Source: Agarilytica sp045430285 | GTDB taxonomy: Bacteria > Pseudomonadota > Gammaproteobacteria > Pseudomonadales > Cellvibrionaceae | Reading direction: 5' to 3' | Assembly (NCBI GenBank): GCA_045430285.1 | Contig: JAILXV010000001.1 | Span: 310,001-374,000 of the forward strand | Length of the DNA: 64,000 bases | Shown: one piece after another, positions 16,819-24,367 of the stretch | How the letters are laid out: every line of letters starts with the position of its first letter | Position numbering within the stretch: position 1 is the stretch's first letter | Notes under the pieces: model-generated | Told to the model about the DNA's origin: nothing | Database searches by the model: none | What the model saw: the letters and a program-made list of their open reading frames with translations, nothing else | Position numbers and translations under genes: made by a program

Positions 16819-17122
16819 TCTGGCCTGTCTACTTAGTTTGGCGGTATATTTTTCTTTCTAATTTTTCTCACTTTCCTTTTCTTTAATTTTCTTTTTTTTA
16901 TATTTTTCCTTGCGGTTAATCGGTGAAAAGTATTTTTTATTGGTTGGCGTTTTATCTGGGTTTAGTCACCCATTTTTTTATTTCAATACGCTAGATAATG
17001 TGAGTGAAAGCGCTGGCAGTGAAATGACAATTTACGTCACTTTGGCGCGAAAATCGTTAAAACCGATATCAGCTATTACTCTCTCAGAAAGTGACTAACA
17101 CGCGCCACTTCAAATGGTGATT

Positions 17123-17138
17123 TGTGACGAGTATCACA
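17123..17138. promoter_or_regulatory. CRP/Vfr-type binding site upstream of csgA
   Basis: TGTGA-CGAGTA-TCACA is a perfect match to the CRP half-site pair with 6-bp spacing. Its centre (17130.5) is about 83 bp upstream of the start predicted for the promoter at 17178-17207. That is near a class I activation position. Regulation of curli by cAMP is inferred. Confidence 0.55.
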
Positions 17139-17177
17139 TAGTCGTTCTTGTTATTAAAACCTACTGTTTATATGCAT

Positions 17178-17207
17178 TTGGAGTTTTTTAACGCTTCTTT
17201 GTATAAC
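17178..17207 (+). promoter_or_regulatory. Candidate sigma70 promoter of csgA
   Basis: TTGGAG (17178-17183), an 18-bp spacer and TATAAC (17202-17207) would start transcription near 17214 and leave a leader of about 175 nt. The CRP-type palindrome lies upstream on the same strand. Confidence 0.4.
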
Positions 17208-17389
17208 CATGAGCACTTTGATATTTGTTTTCTATTAAACACCGTGTTGGCCGTAAGTTGGAACGCGTTCTGCTCTATTGATTATGACTTGTGACCAAAA
17301 GGATACGGTCACTGCAAATACAGGGATTTTAATGGACACACTAAATAGCCAAACCAGGAATTATTTAGTGAACAATGAGGTTAGTAACG

Positions 17390-18259
17390 ATGAAAACGCA
17401 ATTCATAATCACCGCATCAGCAATTTCTATTCTTCTTTCTTCTGTTGCATACGCAGGGTCTACGCGAGAAAACGCTGTGATCGAGCAGTCCGGCAACGAT
17501 AACAGTTCCTTTGTAAGACAGCTTGGCACAGACAACAATATTCGTGTCGATCAGATTGGCGATGGTAACAGTAATTATTCTTACCAAGATGGTGTGCGCG
17601 GTGAAACGAGCGTACTTCAAACGGGAAGCAACAACTCAGCAACGACGACACAAGGTGGTGTTGATAATGTATTAACTGTAAACCAGAACGGCAATGATAA
17701 CTCGACTCGCGTAGGTCAAAGTGGTGGTGCTACCAATATACAAACAGTCAATCAAAACGGTAACAAAAACTTTGCCGCAAGTGACCAAACTGGAACGGGC
17801 AGTACAATCAAAACCCTGCAAAATGGTTCAGATAACGGTTCAAGTGTTTTTCAGTCTGGATCTAATGATCAGTTTACCAGTGTGCAAAATGGAGATGGTA
17901 ACTATGTTCACGGAAATCAGAGTGGTACGAATGGTCTGATTAATGTTGACCAAAATGGTAACGATAACCACGCAGGTGGTGATCAGACGGGGCAAGGACA
18001 GGTTGCCAGTTTTGAGCAAAATGGTATGGGCAATATGGCGCATTCTTTTCAAGAAGGTCAGGAGAATGAGTTGGGTGTGGTTCAAAATGGTTCGGATAAT
18101 TATCAGTTTATTTCTCAACACGGTATTCGTAATAAAGGCGATATCTTACAAAATGGAATGAATAACGGTGCGACGATTTGCCAAGATGGTATCGAGAACG
18201 TGGCCGAAATTACGCAAAACGGAAATGGAAACCGCGCAGACGTATTGCAAGGTATTTAA
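17390..18259 (+). CDS. csgA: CsgA-like major curlin subunit, long form
   Basis: ATG 17390 is preceded by GAGG at a 9-nt gap; the in-frame ATG 17375 has no SD. The protein has 289 residues: signal peptide MKTQFIITASAISILLSSVAYA, then about 11-12 curlin units built on Q-N/S-G-x-x-N (QNGNDNS, QNGSDNG, QNGDGNY, QNGMNNG), each alternating with a second Q-x-G strand. E. coli CsgA has five repeats and about 150 residues, so this subunit is about twice as long. It should be exported through CsgG and form extracellular amyloid. One Cys occurs near the C-terminus (ATICQDG). The unit ends ADVLQGI, like the csgB-like protein's VHVIQGY. Confidence 0.9.
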   Translation: MKTQFIITASAISILLSSVAYAGSTRENAVIEQSGNDNSSFVRQLGTDNNIRVDQIGDGNSNYSYQDGVRGETSVLQTGSNNSATTTQGGVDNVLTVNQNGNDNSTRVGQSGGATNIQTVNQNGNKNFAASDQTGTGSTIKTLQNGSDNGSSVFQSGSNDQFTSVQNGDGNYVHGNQSGTNGLINVDQNGNDNHAGGDQTGQGQVASFEQNGMGNMAHSFQEGQENELGVVQNGSDNYQFISQHGIRNKGDILQNGMNNGATICQDGIENVAEITQNGNGNRADVLQGI

Positions 18260-18270
18260 GGTTCCCCCCT

Positions 18271-18314
18271 TGAGGGGCAGTGGTCATGGAAGAGTGGTTA
18301 TCTACTGCCCCTCA
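18271..18314 (+). terminator. Hairpin between csgA and csgE
   Basis: TGAGGGGCAGT (18271-18281) and ACTGCCCCTCA (18304-18314) pair perfectly over 11 bp with a 22-nt loop. There is no U-tract, so it is more likely a partial terminator, mRNA-processing or 3'-stabilising element. Such an element would help make much more csgA than csgEFG. Confidence 0.6.
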
Positions 18315-18351
18315 CCCCTAAGGAAAGATTAATTTAACGGGAACCATAAAG

Positions 18352-18768
18352 ATGTTAAAGAGAATTGGAACAACAAATCCTTTATTCCGTGTTTTTACTT
18401 TGGCGTTGATGTTTACGTTCTCTTCAAACGGTTATGCAAAGGATGTTGAGATTGATGGAATCCTAGTTAATAAAACCATTACATGGTTTGGTCAGGATTT
18501 TTTTAATCATTTTGCGCGAGAGTGGCGTAACCAATTTTACAAAGGTGATGGTGTTGTTGTAGAGGAGCGTCCATCAGCAAGGCAGGGAACGTTAGTGATT
18601 ATTAAATACAAGGGCAGTATTGTTTATCAAGCATCAATAGCGGGTACGAGGAGTAATTCTCGCGAGCGAGGTGCGCAGGCAGTATCGTATGTGTTGTCTC
18701 AGGTGCAGAATATTAATCTGGCTGCGTCAGGATATGGCGAAAGGGATCTGGCGGCCGATGAGATTTAG
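18352..18768 (+). CDS. csgE: Curli assembly chaperone CsgE
   Basis: The protein has 138 residues, close to E. coli CsgE (129). A signal peptide ends near SNGYA. The mature part shows CsgE features: EIDGILVNKTITWFGQDFFNHFAREW (about residues 35-60), RPSARQGTLVIIKYKGSIVYQ and ERGAQAVSYVLSQVQ. CsgE is periplasmic, forms a ring that caps CsgG and gates curlin secretion. It is followed at 48 bp by csgF. Confidence 0.92.
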   Translation: MLKRIGTTNPLFRVFTLALMFTFSSNGYAKDVEIDGILVNKTITWFGQDFFNHFAREWRNQFYKGDGVVVEERPSARQGTLVIIKYKGSIVYQASIAGTRSNSRERGAQAVSYVLSQVQNINLAASGYGERDLAADEI

Positions 18769-18816
18769 TTATTATCTTGAAGAGTAAATAGGTAAACGGA
18801 AATAAGGGTTGGGAAA

Positions 18817-19242
18817 ATGGGAAAGGTTATTGTTAGTGTAGGGTTTGTTGTGAGTATGATAATGAGTACAGAAGTATTTTCTTCGAGCTTATTATATACC
18901 CCCGTCAATCCATCGTTTGGTGGCAGCCCATTAAATGGGAATATGCTGTTAAATAGCGCACAGGCGCAGAACACGATAAAAGATCCAGATTTGGAAGACG
19001 AAGAAGAAAACGCGCTTGATGATTTTAATGATCGTTTACAGCGTTCTTTGCTAAGTCGTCTTACAAGCTCCATCGCGAGTAATTTTGTTGATGATACGGG
19101 CTCGCTGATTCCTGGTCAGACGGTGACCGAAGATTTTATTATTGACGTGATTGATGAAGGGGATGGCAGGGTTCGTGTTACAACAACGGATCGGAATACA
19201 GGAGATTCTACAACGTTTATTGTCGAGTCTCAGAATTATTAA
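18817..19242 (+). CDS. csgF: Curli assembly protein CsgF
   Basis: The protein has 141 residues with a signal peptide (MGKVIVSVGFVVSMIMSTEVFSS). It carries the conserved CsgF start LLYTPVNPSFGGSPLNGNMLLNSAQAQN, whose N-P-x-F-G-G-x-P-x-N motif inserts into the CsgG pore. The C-terminal half is beta-rich. CsgF sits at the outer face of CsgG and couples secretion to nucleation by CsgB. It lies 20 bp upstream of csgG in one transcription unit. Confidence 0.93.
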   Translation: MGKVIVSVGFVVSMIMSTEVFSSSLLYTPVNPSFGGSPLNGNMLLNSAQAQNTIKDPDLEDEEENALDDFNDRLQRSLLSRLTSSIASNFVDDTGSLIPGQTVTEDFIIDVIDEGDGRVRVTTTDRNTGDSTTFIVESQNY

Positions 19243-19262
19243 GGGTTTGGGAGGATATTCTC

Positions 19263-20660
19263 ATGGACAAACGATTCTTAATTCTTACTTTAGTGTTTAT
19301 CGCGTCTCTTTCTGGATGCAGTGCAGTGCCCGTCGCTGAGCAGTTAGTAGGCCCTGATTTACAGCGCGAAGATTGGGATAAGCCTTCAGAAGTCTATAGC
19401 GATTTAGCAAACTTACCAAAGCCTCGCGGAAAAATCGTCGCGTCTATTTATAGTTTTAGAGACTTGACCGGCCAATATAAGCCTCAGCCTTCAAGCAGTT
19501 TTTCTACGGCGGTGTCTCAGGGTGCTGCTTCTATGTTGGTGAAAGCGATTAATGATTCGGGATGGTTCTCGGCTTTGGAACGCGAAGGCCTTCAAGATTT
19601 ATTGACGGAACGTAAAATTATCCGCGCAGCCTTGAAAAACCGTTCAACAAATGCAGAAGTTCCTCCATTATTAGGTGCTAATATTTTACTTGAAGGCGGT
19701 ATCATTGGTTATGAGACCAATATGAAGACTGGCGGCGCCGGCGCAAAATATTTTGGTGTGGGTATGTCAGAGCAGTATCGTGTTGACCAGGTGACGGTCA
19801 ATCTACGTGTTGTTGATGTGAATACGGGGCGTGTGATCAACAGCGTTACTACGGCTCGTTCAATTTTATCTCGAGCGGTACAAGGCGGTGCATTTCGATT
19901 TGTGCGCTTTAAACGTCTTTTGGAGGTTGAGGGCGGTTATACCCGAAATGAACCCGTTCAACTTTGTCTTTTAGAGGCCATTCAAGCGGCTGTAATGAAA
20001 ATCATTGTGGAGGGCGTTGAAGATAATAGTTGGTCTCTAGCCGATGCGTCTGAGATAAATCATCCGCTTTTATATAAGTACGGAACGCGCGTAAGCCCAA
20101 ACAAACAGGATTCAGTGCAGAATGAATACGTTTCATCAGCAACACAGAAACAGTCAGTAAAAGTAAGTCATAAGGGCTCGACAAAATTATTGTCTAGCCC
20201 GTCGCGACGCATCAACTCATCACAAAAAAATACAAAGTCAGAGCTTAATCGTACTCGTGATGCCAACCCGTCTTTAGCCTTATCTCAACCTGTAGGGATG
20301 GCGGGGGCGAAAGCAAGCGCCAGTATCAAAGAGCGGTCTGATTCTGCTCGTTCAGAAATGAAAGGCGATCGTGTGGCGGTTAACGTGCATGAAGAATTGA
20401 TACAAAAGGATGACGGCGAGTGGGTGATTCAGTTGATGAGCAGCGGCTCTGCAATGGAGGTGCTAGCATTTGCTCGTGAAAATAAATTACGTCGCGATAT
20501 GATCGAATATATTCATTACCAAGTGAAGGGGCAAGACCGCTTTGCTATCGTTTATGGGCAGTTCAGGAGTAAATCCTTAGCGCTTCGTGCGATTGAATCT
20601 TTGCCTCCTAAGCTGAGAATTTTTGAACCATGGGTAAGAATAAAAAATGGGATGAGTTAA
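19263..20660 (+). CDS. csgG: Curli secretion channel CsgG with C-terminal SPOR-like domain
   Basis: The protein has 465 residues; E. coli CsgG has 277. A lipobox LSGC gives a lipidated Cys19. The CsgG core covers about 19-275: GKIVASIYSFRDLTGQYKPQ (56-75), TAVSQGAASMLVKAINDSGWF (82-102), LQDLLTERKIIR, and TVNLRVVDVNTGRVINSV (178-195). It forms the nonameric outer-membrane pore. A Ser/Lys-rich linker (about 276-385) follows, then a SPOR-like domain (386-462: EWVIQLMSSGSAMEVLAFA ... RFAIVYGQFRSKSLALRAI). SPOR domains bind denuded septal peptidoglycan, so curli export may be tied to the cell wall or division site. The extension is in frame with no break. It closes the csgEFG unit. Confidence 0.92.
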   Translation: MDKRFLILTLVFIASLSGCSAVPVAEQLVGPDLQREDWDKPSEVYSDLANLPKPRGKIVASIYSFRDLTGQYKPQPSSSFSTAVSQGAASMLVKAINDSGWFSALEREGLQDLLTERKIIRAALKNRSTNAEVPPLLGANILLEGGIIGYETNMKTGGAGAKYFGVGMSEQYRVDQVTVNLRVVDVNTGRVINSVTTARSILSRAVQGGAFRFVRFKRLLEVEGGYTRNEPVQLCLLEAIQAAVMKIIVEGVEDNSWSLADASEINHPLLYKYGTRVSPNKQDSVQNEYVSSATQKQSVKVSHKGSTKLLSSPSRRINSSQKNTKSELNRTRDANPSLALSQPVGMAGAKASASIKERSDSARSEMKGDRVAVNVHEELIQKDDGEWVIQLMSSGSAMEVLAFARENKLRRDMIEYIHYQVKGQDRFAIVYGQFRSKSLALRAIESLPPKLRIFEPWVRIKNGMS

Positions 20661-21086
20661 TTACGTTAAGCTCAACACTTGTTGATTGTGGTGAGAAAGT
20701 TGGTTTAAGATAGGGGGGCTTTGTTACGAAGCGCTTATTTTTATCGTAAATTAAATTTTTATTATTTTTCATTATCTTTTTGATCGGTTTCGGATGCTCA
20801 TTTTACTTGAAATAATTAACCGCTAATTAGCGTTATTATAATTGTTTTTTATAAGAATTCCTTTCTTCTTACGTTCTTCTCTGTTCTTTATCATTTCTTC
20901 CATTCCATTATCATTTTTTTCTATGGCTTTCAATAGCTATGTGCGTTCAGGATTTTATTCTTTCGCATTGCTAGACTCATTAGCGTTGATGTCGAGCCCG
21001 TATTTTTTCTTCATCAACGCTTAATAATAAATATAAATGTTGGCCGCGATTAAGTTTTTGCGGCTTAATGTCCAGGAGACGATAGA
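20661..21086. other. Gene-free region between csgG and the esterase
   Basis: A second pyrimidine-rich tract (about 20840-20935) resembles the one upstream of csgA. The only open frame (20842-21024) is hydrophobic merely because the DNA is T-rich, and has no SD. No terminator with a U-tract was seen after csgG. Confidence 0.4.
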
Positions 21087-23099
21087 ATGAAACTGAGTCG
21101 GCTAAACTTTTTTTCAATTTCCACGCTAGCGGTTGCCGCCGCGACGGCGATTGCTTCACCTGCTTTTGCAGGTTGGAGTTCCTCTCAACAAAATATAGGT
21201 GGTTTGAATGCCTGGGTGTACACACCTGCTGATACAGGTCAGGACCGTTCTTTAATGGTGGTGCTGCATGGCTGCGATCAAAGTAATACGGTTTTAAAAG
21301 ACTGGGGAAATCTAGGCAATGCGGCTGAAAATTTTAATTCAGTTGTTGTGGTGCCTTATCGCAATAGCGCTTGGTCTGGAAATGCATCGGTAAATTGCTG
21401 GGCATACGATGAAGGCGATCATATCGAAACGGTTCAGGCGACCAATGCGGTTGCGAATATGACTGAGGCGGCAATAGCCAATACTTCATTTAATATTGAT
21501 GCGGGACGTGTGTATATTTCCGGCCTTTCTTCTGGTGGTGGATTGTCATTGGTAGCTGGTTGTGCTCGCCCAGATCTCTTTTCCGCCGTTGATTCTATCG
21601 CAGGCCCAACAGTGGGCAGCGACCAAGGGCAGGCCTTAAGTACACCGATAGAAAGCACGGCTATTTCCACGGGTACGTCAATGTGTCCAGGGTTGGCGGG
21701 TAGCTTAAGTCATCATTTTGACAATCAAATTACGCACATAACCTGGGGCCAAATGGATAAGGATGGGGCTACGCCTGGGGGAGGTTCATATATTGGTGAC
21801 CCAGGTCAGATTTCCTTGGTGTCGGCGGTGTATTCTAAGGCAAATTATAAAGTCATGAAGAATGTATATGGGACAAATGATTTTGGTCCGATTACCCGTG
21901 TGACGGCATATGGTGGTGCTGGTGCTGACGAATCATCTTCTTCTGATAACAATGGTGATGTTCGTGTTACCTATATGTCGATTGATAATGTGGGGCACGC
22001 TTGGCCAGCTGCTAAAGCCGGAGCAAGCCAGGGTGACGGCGGCAAGTGGATGGCGCAGCATGATATGGATTACCCAAGTTATATTTTAAATTGGTTTGAG
22101 CTTTACAATTTACGAGGTAATGATAAACCTGAGGTTGTTATTGCGGCAACGTCAAGTACAAATAGCTCAGCATCCGTTGATTGTACGGCCACTGATAGTG
22201 ATGGTTCTGTGGTGAGAGTAGATTCAGAGCTGTTACAAAACGGTGCGGTTATTGATGCGCATAATGATGTTAACAATTGTGATGATGCTTACACTGGTTT
22301 GGCCGAGGGGTTTTATAAAATTCGTATTACAGCAACGGATAACGAGCAAGGGACAGGATCCGCTACGACAGATTCTATTCAAGTGGGCAACCCACCTGAT
22401 CTTCCTCCTGTGTTATCTATTTCGGGGTCGGTCAGTGCGCAGTCCTTAACGGCGAGTGGCAGTGTGAGTGATGATCTAGGGCTTGTTTCCGTGACCGCTG
22501 ATTTGATGCAAGGTGGCGCAGCTGTATCGTCGCAAGGTGTTAATGTCGCGAGCGATGATTCATTTTCTGTGACGTTTAATGATGTGGCAGAAGGTACGTA
22601 TCAAATTCGTATTACCGCAGTGGACTCGGGTGCAAATTCCGAAAGCGCAACGACGGATGATTTAATTTCTCAGGACCTTGGCTCAACTGGCAATCTTCAA
22701 TTCCATATTGATGAAGGGCATATTACTTTTGGTGTCGGGTATTCTTCTTGTTTCTTGGAGTATGGCAGCAGCGCATCATTTACGATGAATGAAGTGGATG
22801 TTGGTGGTGGAAGTTGCCAATGGCAAGATGACAATGCATCTTGTGCTGGGCCAACACAAGCATGTTCTGGAGACACTAATCCTCCTCCGCCCCCACCTCC
22901 TGGTGATGATTGCGAAGACGTGACAGCAATGAATTATTATCACAAGACAGGTGGACGTGCTTACAGCTCAGGTAATCCGTATTCCCCAGATTATTTTGCC
23001 AACGGCAGTGATGAAGCGATGCCAGGTTCTACATACGGCTCTAATACGTTACGTTCATTTGATAACGGTGTGGAGTGGGAAGTCGGTTCGTGCCCTTAG
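21087..23099 (+). CDS. Secreted PHB-depolymerase-family (CE1-like) esterase with C-terminal accessory domains
   Basis: The protein has 670 residues, with a signal peptide ending ASPAFA. The alpha/beta-hydrolase domain covers about 30-345: oxyanion-region HGCDQS (61-66), nucleophile Ser148 in GLSSGG, and the conserved catalytic His304 in NVGHAWPA. This is the LpqC/PHB-depolymerase esterase type, acting on polyhydroxyalkanoate or feruloyl/acetyl esters of polysaccharides. Two Ig-like domains (about 345-435 and 437-530) follow, then a Cys-containing module, a polyproline linker and a C-terminal domain of about 60 residues (CEDVTAMNYYHKTGG...VEWEVGSCP), probably substrate-binding. The SD GGAG lies before ATG 21087. 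The exact substrate is unknown. Confidence 0.85.
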   Translation: MKLSRLNFFSISTLAVAAATAIASPAFAGWSSSQQNIGGLNAWVYTPADTGQDRSLMVVLHGCDQSNTVLKDWGNLGNAAENFNSVVVVPYRNSAWSGNASVNCWAYDEGDHIETVQATNAVANMTEAAIANTSFNIDAGRVYISGLSSGGGLSLVAGCARPDLFSAVDSIAGPTVGSDQGQALSTPIESTAISTGTSMCPGLAGSLSHHFDNQITHITWGQMDKDGATPGGGSYIGDPGQISLVSAVYSKANYKVMKNVYGTNDFGPITRVTAYGGAGADESSSSDNNGDVRVTYMSIDNVGHAWPAAKAGASQGDGGKWMAQHDMDYPSYILNWFELYNLRGNDKPEVVIAATSSTNSSASVDCTATDSDGSVVRVDSELLQNGAVIDAHNDVNNCDDAYTGLAEGFYKIRITATDNEQGTGSATTDSIQVGNPPDLPPVLSISGSVSAQSLTASGSVSDDLGLVSVTADLMQGGAAVSSQGVNVASDDSFSVTFNDVAEGTYQIRITAVDSGANSESATTDDLISQDLGSTGNLQFHIDEGHITFGVGYSSCFLEYGSSASFTMNEVDVGGGSCQWQDDNASCAGPTQACSGDTNPPPPPPPGDDCEDVTAMNYYHKTGGRAYSSGNPYSPDYFANGSDEAMPGSTYGSNTLRSFDNGVEWEVGSCP

Positions 23100-23151
23100 T
23101 TCATGGGGTAATATTTTTCATGTAGATTAGCGTTATATAAATATGTAATTT

Positions 23152-23180
23152 AGCCCTGCAATAGCGGGGCTTTTTCTTTT
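23152..23180 (+). terminator. Intrinsic terminator of the esterase gene
   Basis: AGCCCTGC (23152-23159) pairs with GCGGGGCT (23164-23171, one G-U) and is followed by TTTTCTTTTT. It also lies just beyond the convergent CBS gene and may serve both. Confidence 0.8.
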
Positions 23181-23184
23181 TAGG

Positions 23185-23586
23185 CTAATCGATTATATAA
23201 CGCATGACATCTTTCCAGCTCAATACGCCAATTGCATTTCCGTCGTCGTTTACAACCGGTAAAAGGCTTACTTTATTGTCGAGCAGGCTTTTTGCGGCAT
23301 CACGAATAGAGGCCTGAGGCGATATCGTAATCGGTTTCTTCGTCATCAATTGACTGGCAGTGCGGGTTAGTGTGAATAAATCTTTTTCTGTTTCTACTTT
23401 TGTATTGATGTAGGGGCTGATGATACGCAATATGTCTCTATCGGAAATAACGCCCACCAGGTTTTCATTATCAATTACCAATAGGTGATGGATATTATAT
23501 TTTTCTAATATATTTTGCATGTGCTCAACAGTATCATTTGGTGATACGGTTACGAGCTTATCTGTCATTATTTTTTTGACAGCCAT
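23185..23586 (-). CDS. Tandem CBS-domain protein
   Basis: The protein has 133 residues made of two CBS domains and nothing else: residues about 1-58 (IMTDKLVTVSPNDTVEHM ... LVGVISDRDILR) and about 77-133 (LMTKKPITISPQASIRDA ... AIGVLSWKDVMRYI). CBS pairs bind adenosyl nucleotides and act as energy or ligand sensors. No effector domain is attached and no obvious partner is adjacent, so the target is unknown. It converges on the esterase gene. Confidence 0.9.
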   Translation of the reverse strand: MAVKKIMTDKLVTVSPNDTVEHMQNILEKYNIHHLLVIDNENLVGVISDRDILRIISPYINTKVETEKDLFTLTRTASQLMTKKPITISPQASIRDAAKSLLDNKVSLLPVVNDDGNAIGVLSWKDVMRYIID

Positions 23587-23779
23587 TTTAACAGCTCCTG
23601 TACTTTCTTATTTCTTAGCATAGCAAAAGCGGTACTTTAAATTACGCTTTCTTGGGGAGTAGGTGCTGAATGGTGAAAATCAGGGGGCAGGCGTTTGTTG
23701 GTTAATCATAAACCAAGGAAGAGGAGGGGAATAAGGCCGTTCTTTCTTACAGAAAAGTGTAACGAGCCAAAACCCAGTG

Positions 23780-24061
23780 TTATGCACACATGCCTTTTGA
23801 TACCGGAGCCCACGAAAGTCGAGTGGTGCTACGTTCTATGTAAGCAAATTCTTTTTGACCCGTTTTAGGGTGTTTTAGGTGACGAAAATGATGGTGGTCT
23901 TCAGTTGACCCCATATATTCCCAGCATGCGCCCATAAATAGGCAGATGGGGTCCCCGTTGTTCAAAATGTGTTCAGAAAGGCCTTCCCACATGTCACACC
24001 ATTCGGTGTGTTTCGCTTCTAAAAACTCCACGGTTTGATTCCCCGCGTTGATTATTATCAA
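23780..24061 (-). CDS. Small protein of unknown function
   Basis: The open frame encodes up to 93 residues if it starts at TTG 24061; the in-frame GTG 31 nt inside has GGGG about 9 nt upstream and may be the real start. The protein is rich in Trp, His and Met (HTEWCDMWEGLSEHIL, WEYMGSTEDHHHFRHLKHPKTGQKEFAYIERS). It ends KGMCA. I do not recognise a family. The composition looks like a real soluble protein and not a shadow frame. The flanking DNA (23587-23779) holds nothing clear. Confidence 0.55.
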   Translation of the reverse strand: MIIINAGNQTVEFLEAKHTEWCDMWEGLSEHILNNGDPICLFMGACWEYMGSTEDHHHFRHLKHPKTGQKEFAYIERSTTRLSWAPVSKGMCA

Positions 24062-24296
24062 TAAGTTATTCTAGTTTTATAAAGTGTATTGTCAACAATA
24101 TACGCTAAGTTATTGATCAGTATGTGTTTTTGTTCTAAGTTTTGAAGCTCTTATCGCTTATATCGATTTAAATCGCTTGCTTTATGAAAAGGTGTAGCTG
24201 AGTTACAATCCGCGCCCATAACGAAGCGCAGCACGAAAACCTTCCCCTTCTCATTATTTGATCGGACTTTGATTGGGCTTTAATCGGAGAGTCTCG

Positions 24297-24362
24297 ATGA
24301 TATTCGGGGTATGGCTATTTCAGCGCGAAAACTGTGTTACCTCAGCATTTAATACGAGATGA
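24297..24362 (+). CDS. Possible 21-codon upstream ORF of prfB
   Basis: ATG 24297 has a good SD (GGAG, 8-nt gap) and encodes MIFGVWLFQRENCVTSAFNTR. Its TGA (24360-24362) overlaps an ATG (24359-24361) that is in frame with prfB. It may be a coupled leader ORF or chance. Upstream DNA (24062-24296) shows nothing clear. Confidence 0.3.
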   Translation: MIFGVWLFQRENCVTSAFNTR

Positions 24363-24367
24363 GTAAG

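Larger units (their letters stand above)
16819..17389 (+). other. Long intergenic/leader region upstream of csgA
   Basis: No gene is apparent. A strongly T/C-rich tract covers about 16847-16911. A CRP-type palindrome (17123-17138) and a promoter (17178-17207) follow. The predicted leader of about 175 nt has two inverted repeats: GTGACC/GGTCAC (17291-17312) and CTAAATA/TATTTAG (17341-17368). The second ends 9 nt before the GAGG SD (17377-17380). Confidence 0.5.

Noticed and set aside
16910..17098. Open frame of 62 codons between csgB and csgA
   Set aside because: It starts in a T-rich tract, has no SD and its product looks random; the region is better explained as a regulatory leader.
17420..18259. 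Regular short DNA repeats in csgA as a possible CRISPR or satellite
   Set aside because: The periodicity follows the protein's Q-x-G-x-x-N repeats, and no spacers or cas genes are present.
20842..21024. Hydrophobic 60-codon frame upstream of the esterase
   Set aside because: The Phe/Ser/Leu-rich product follows from T/C-rich DNA; no SD was seen.
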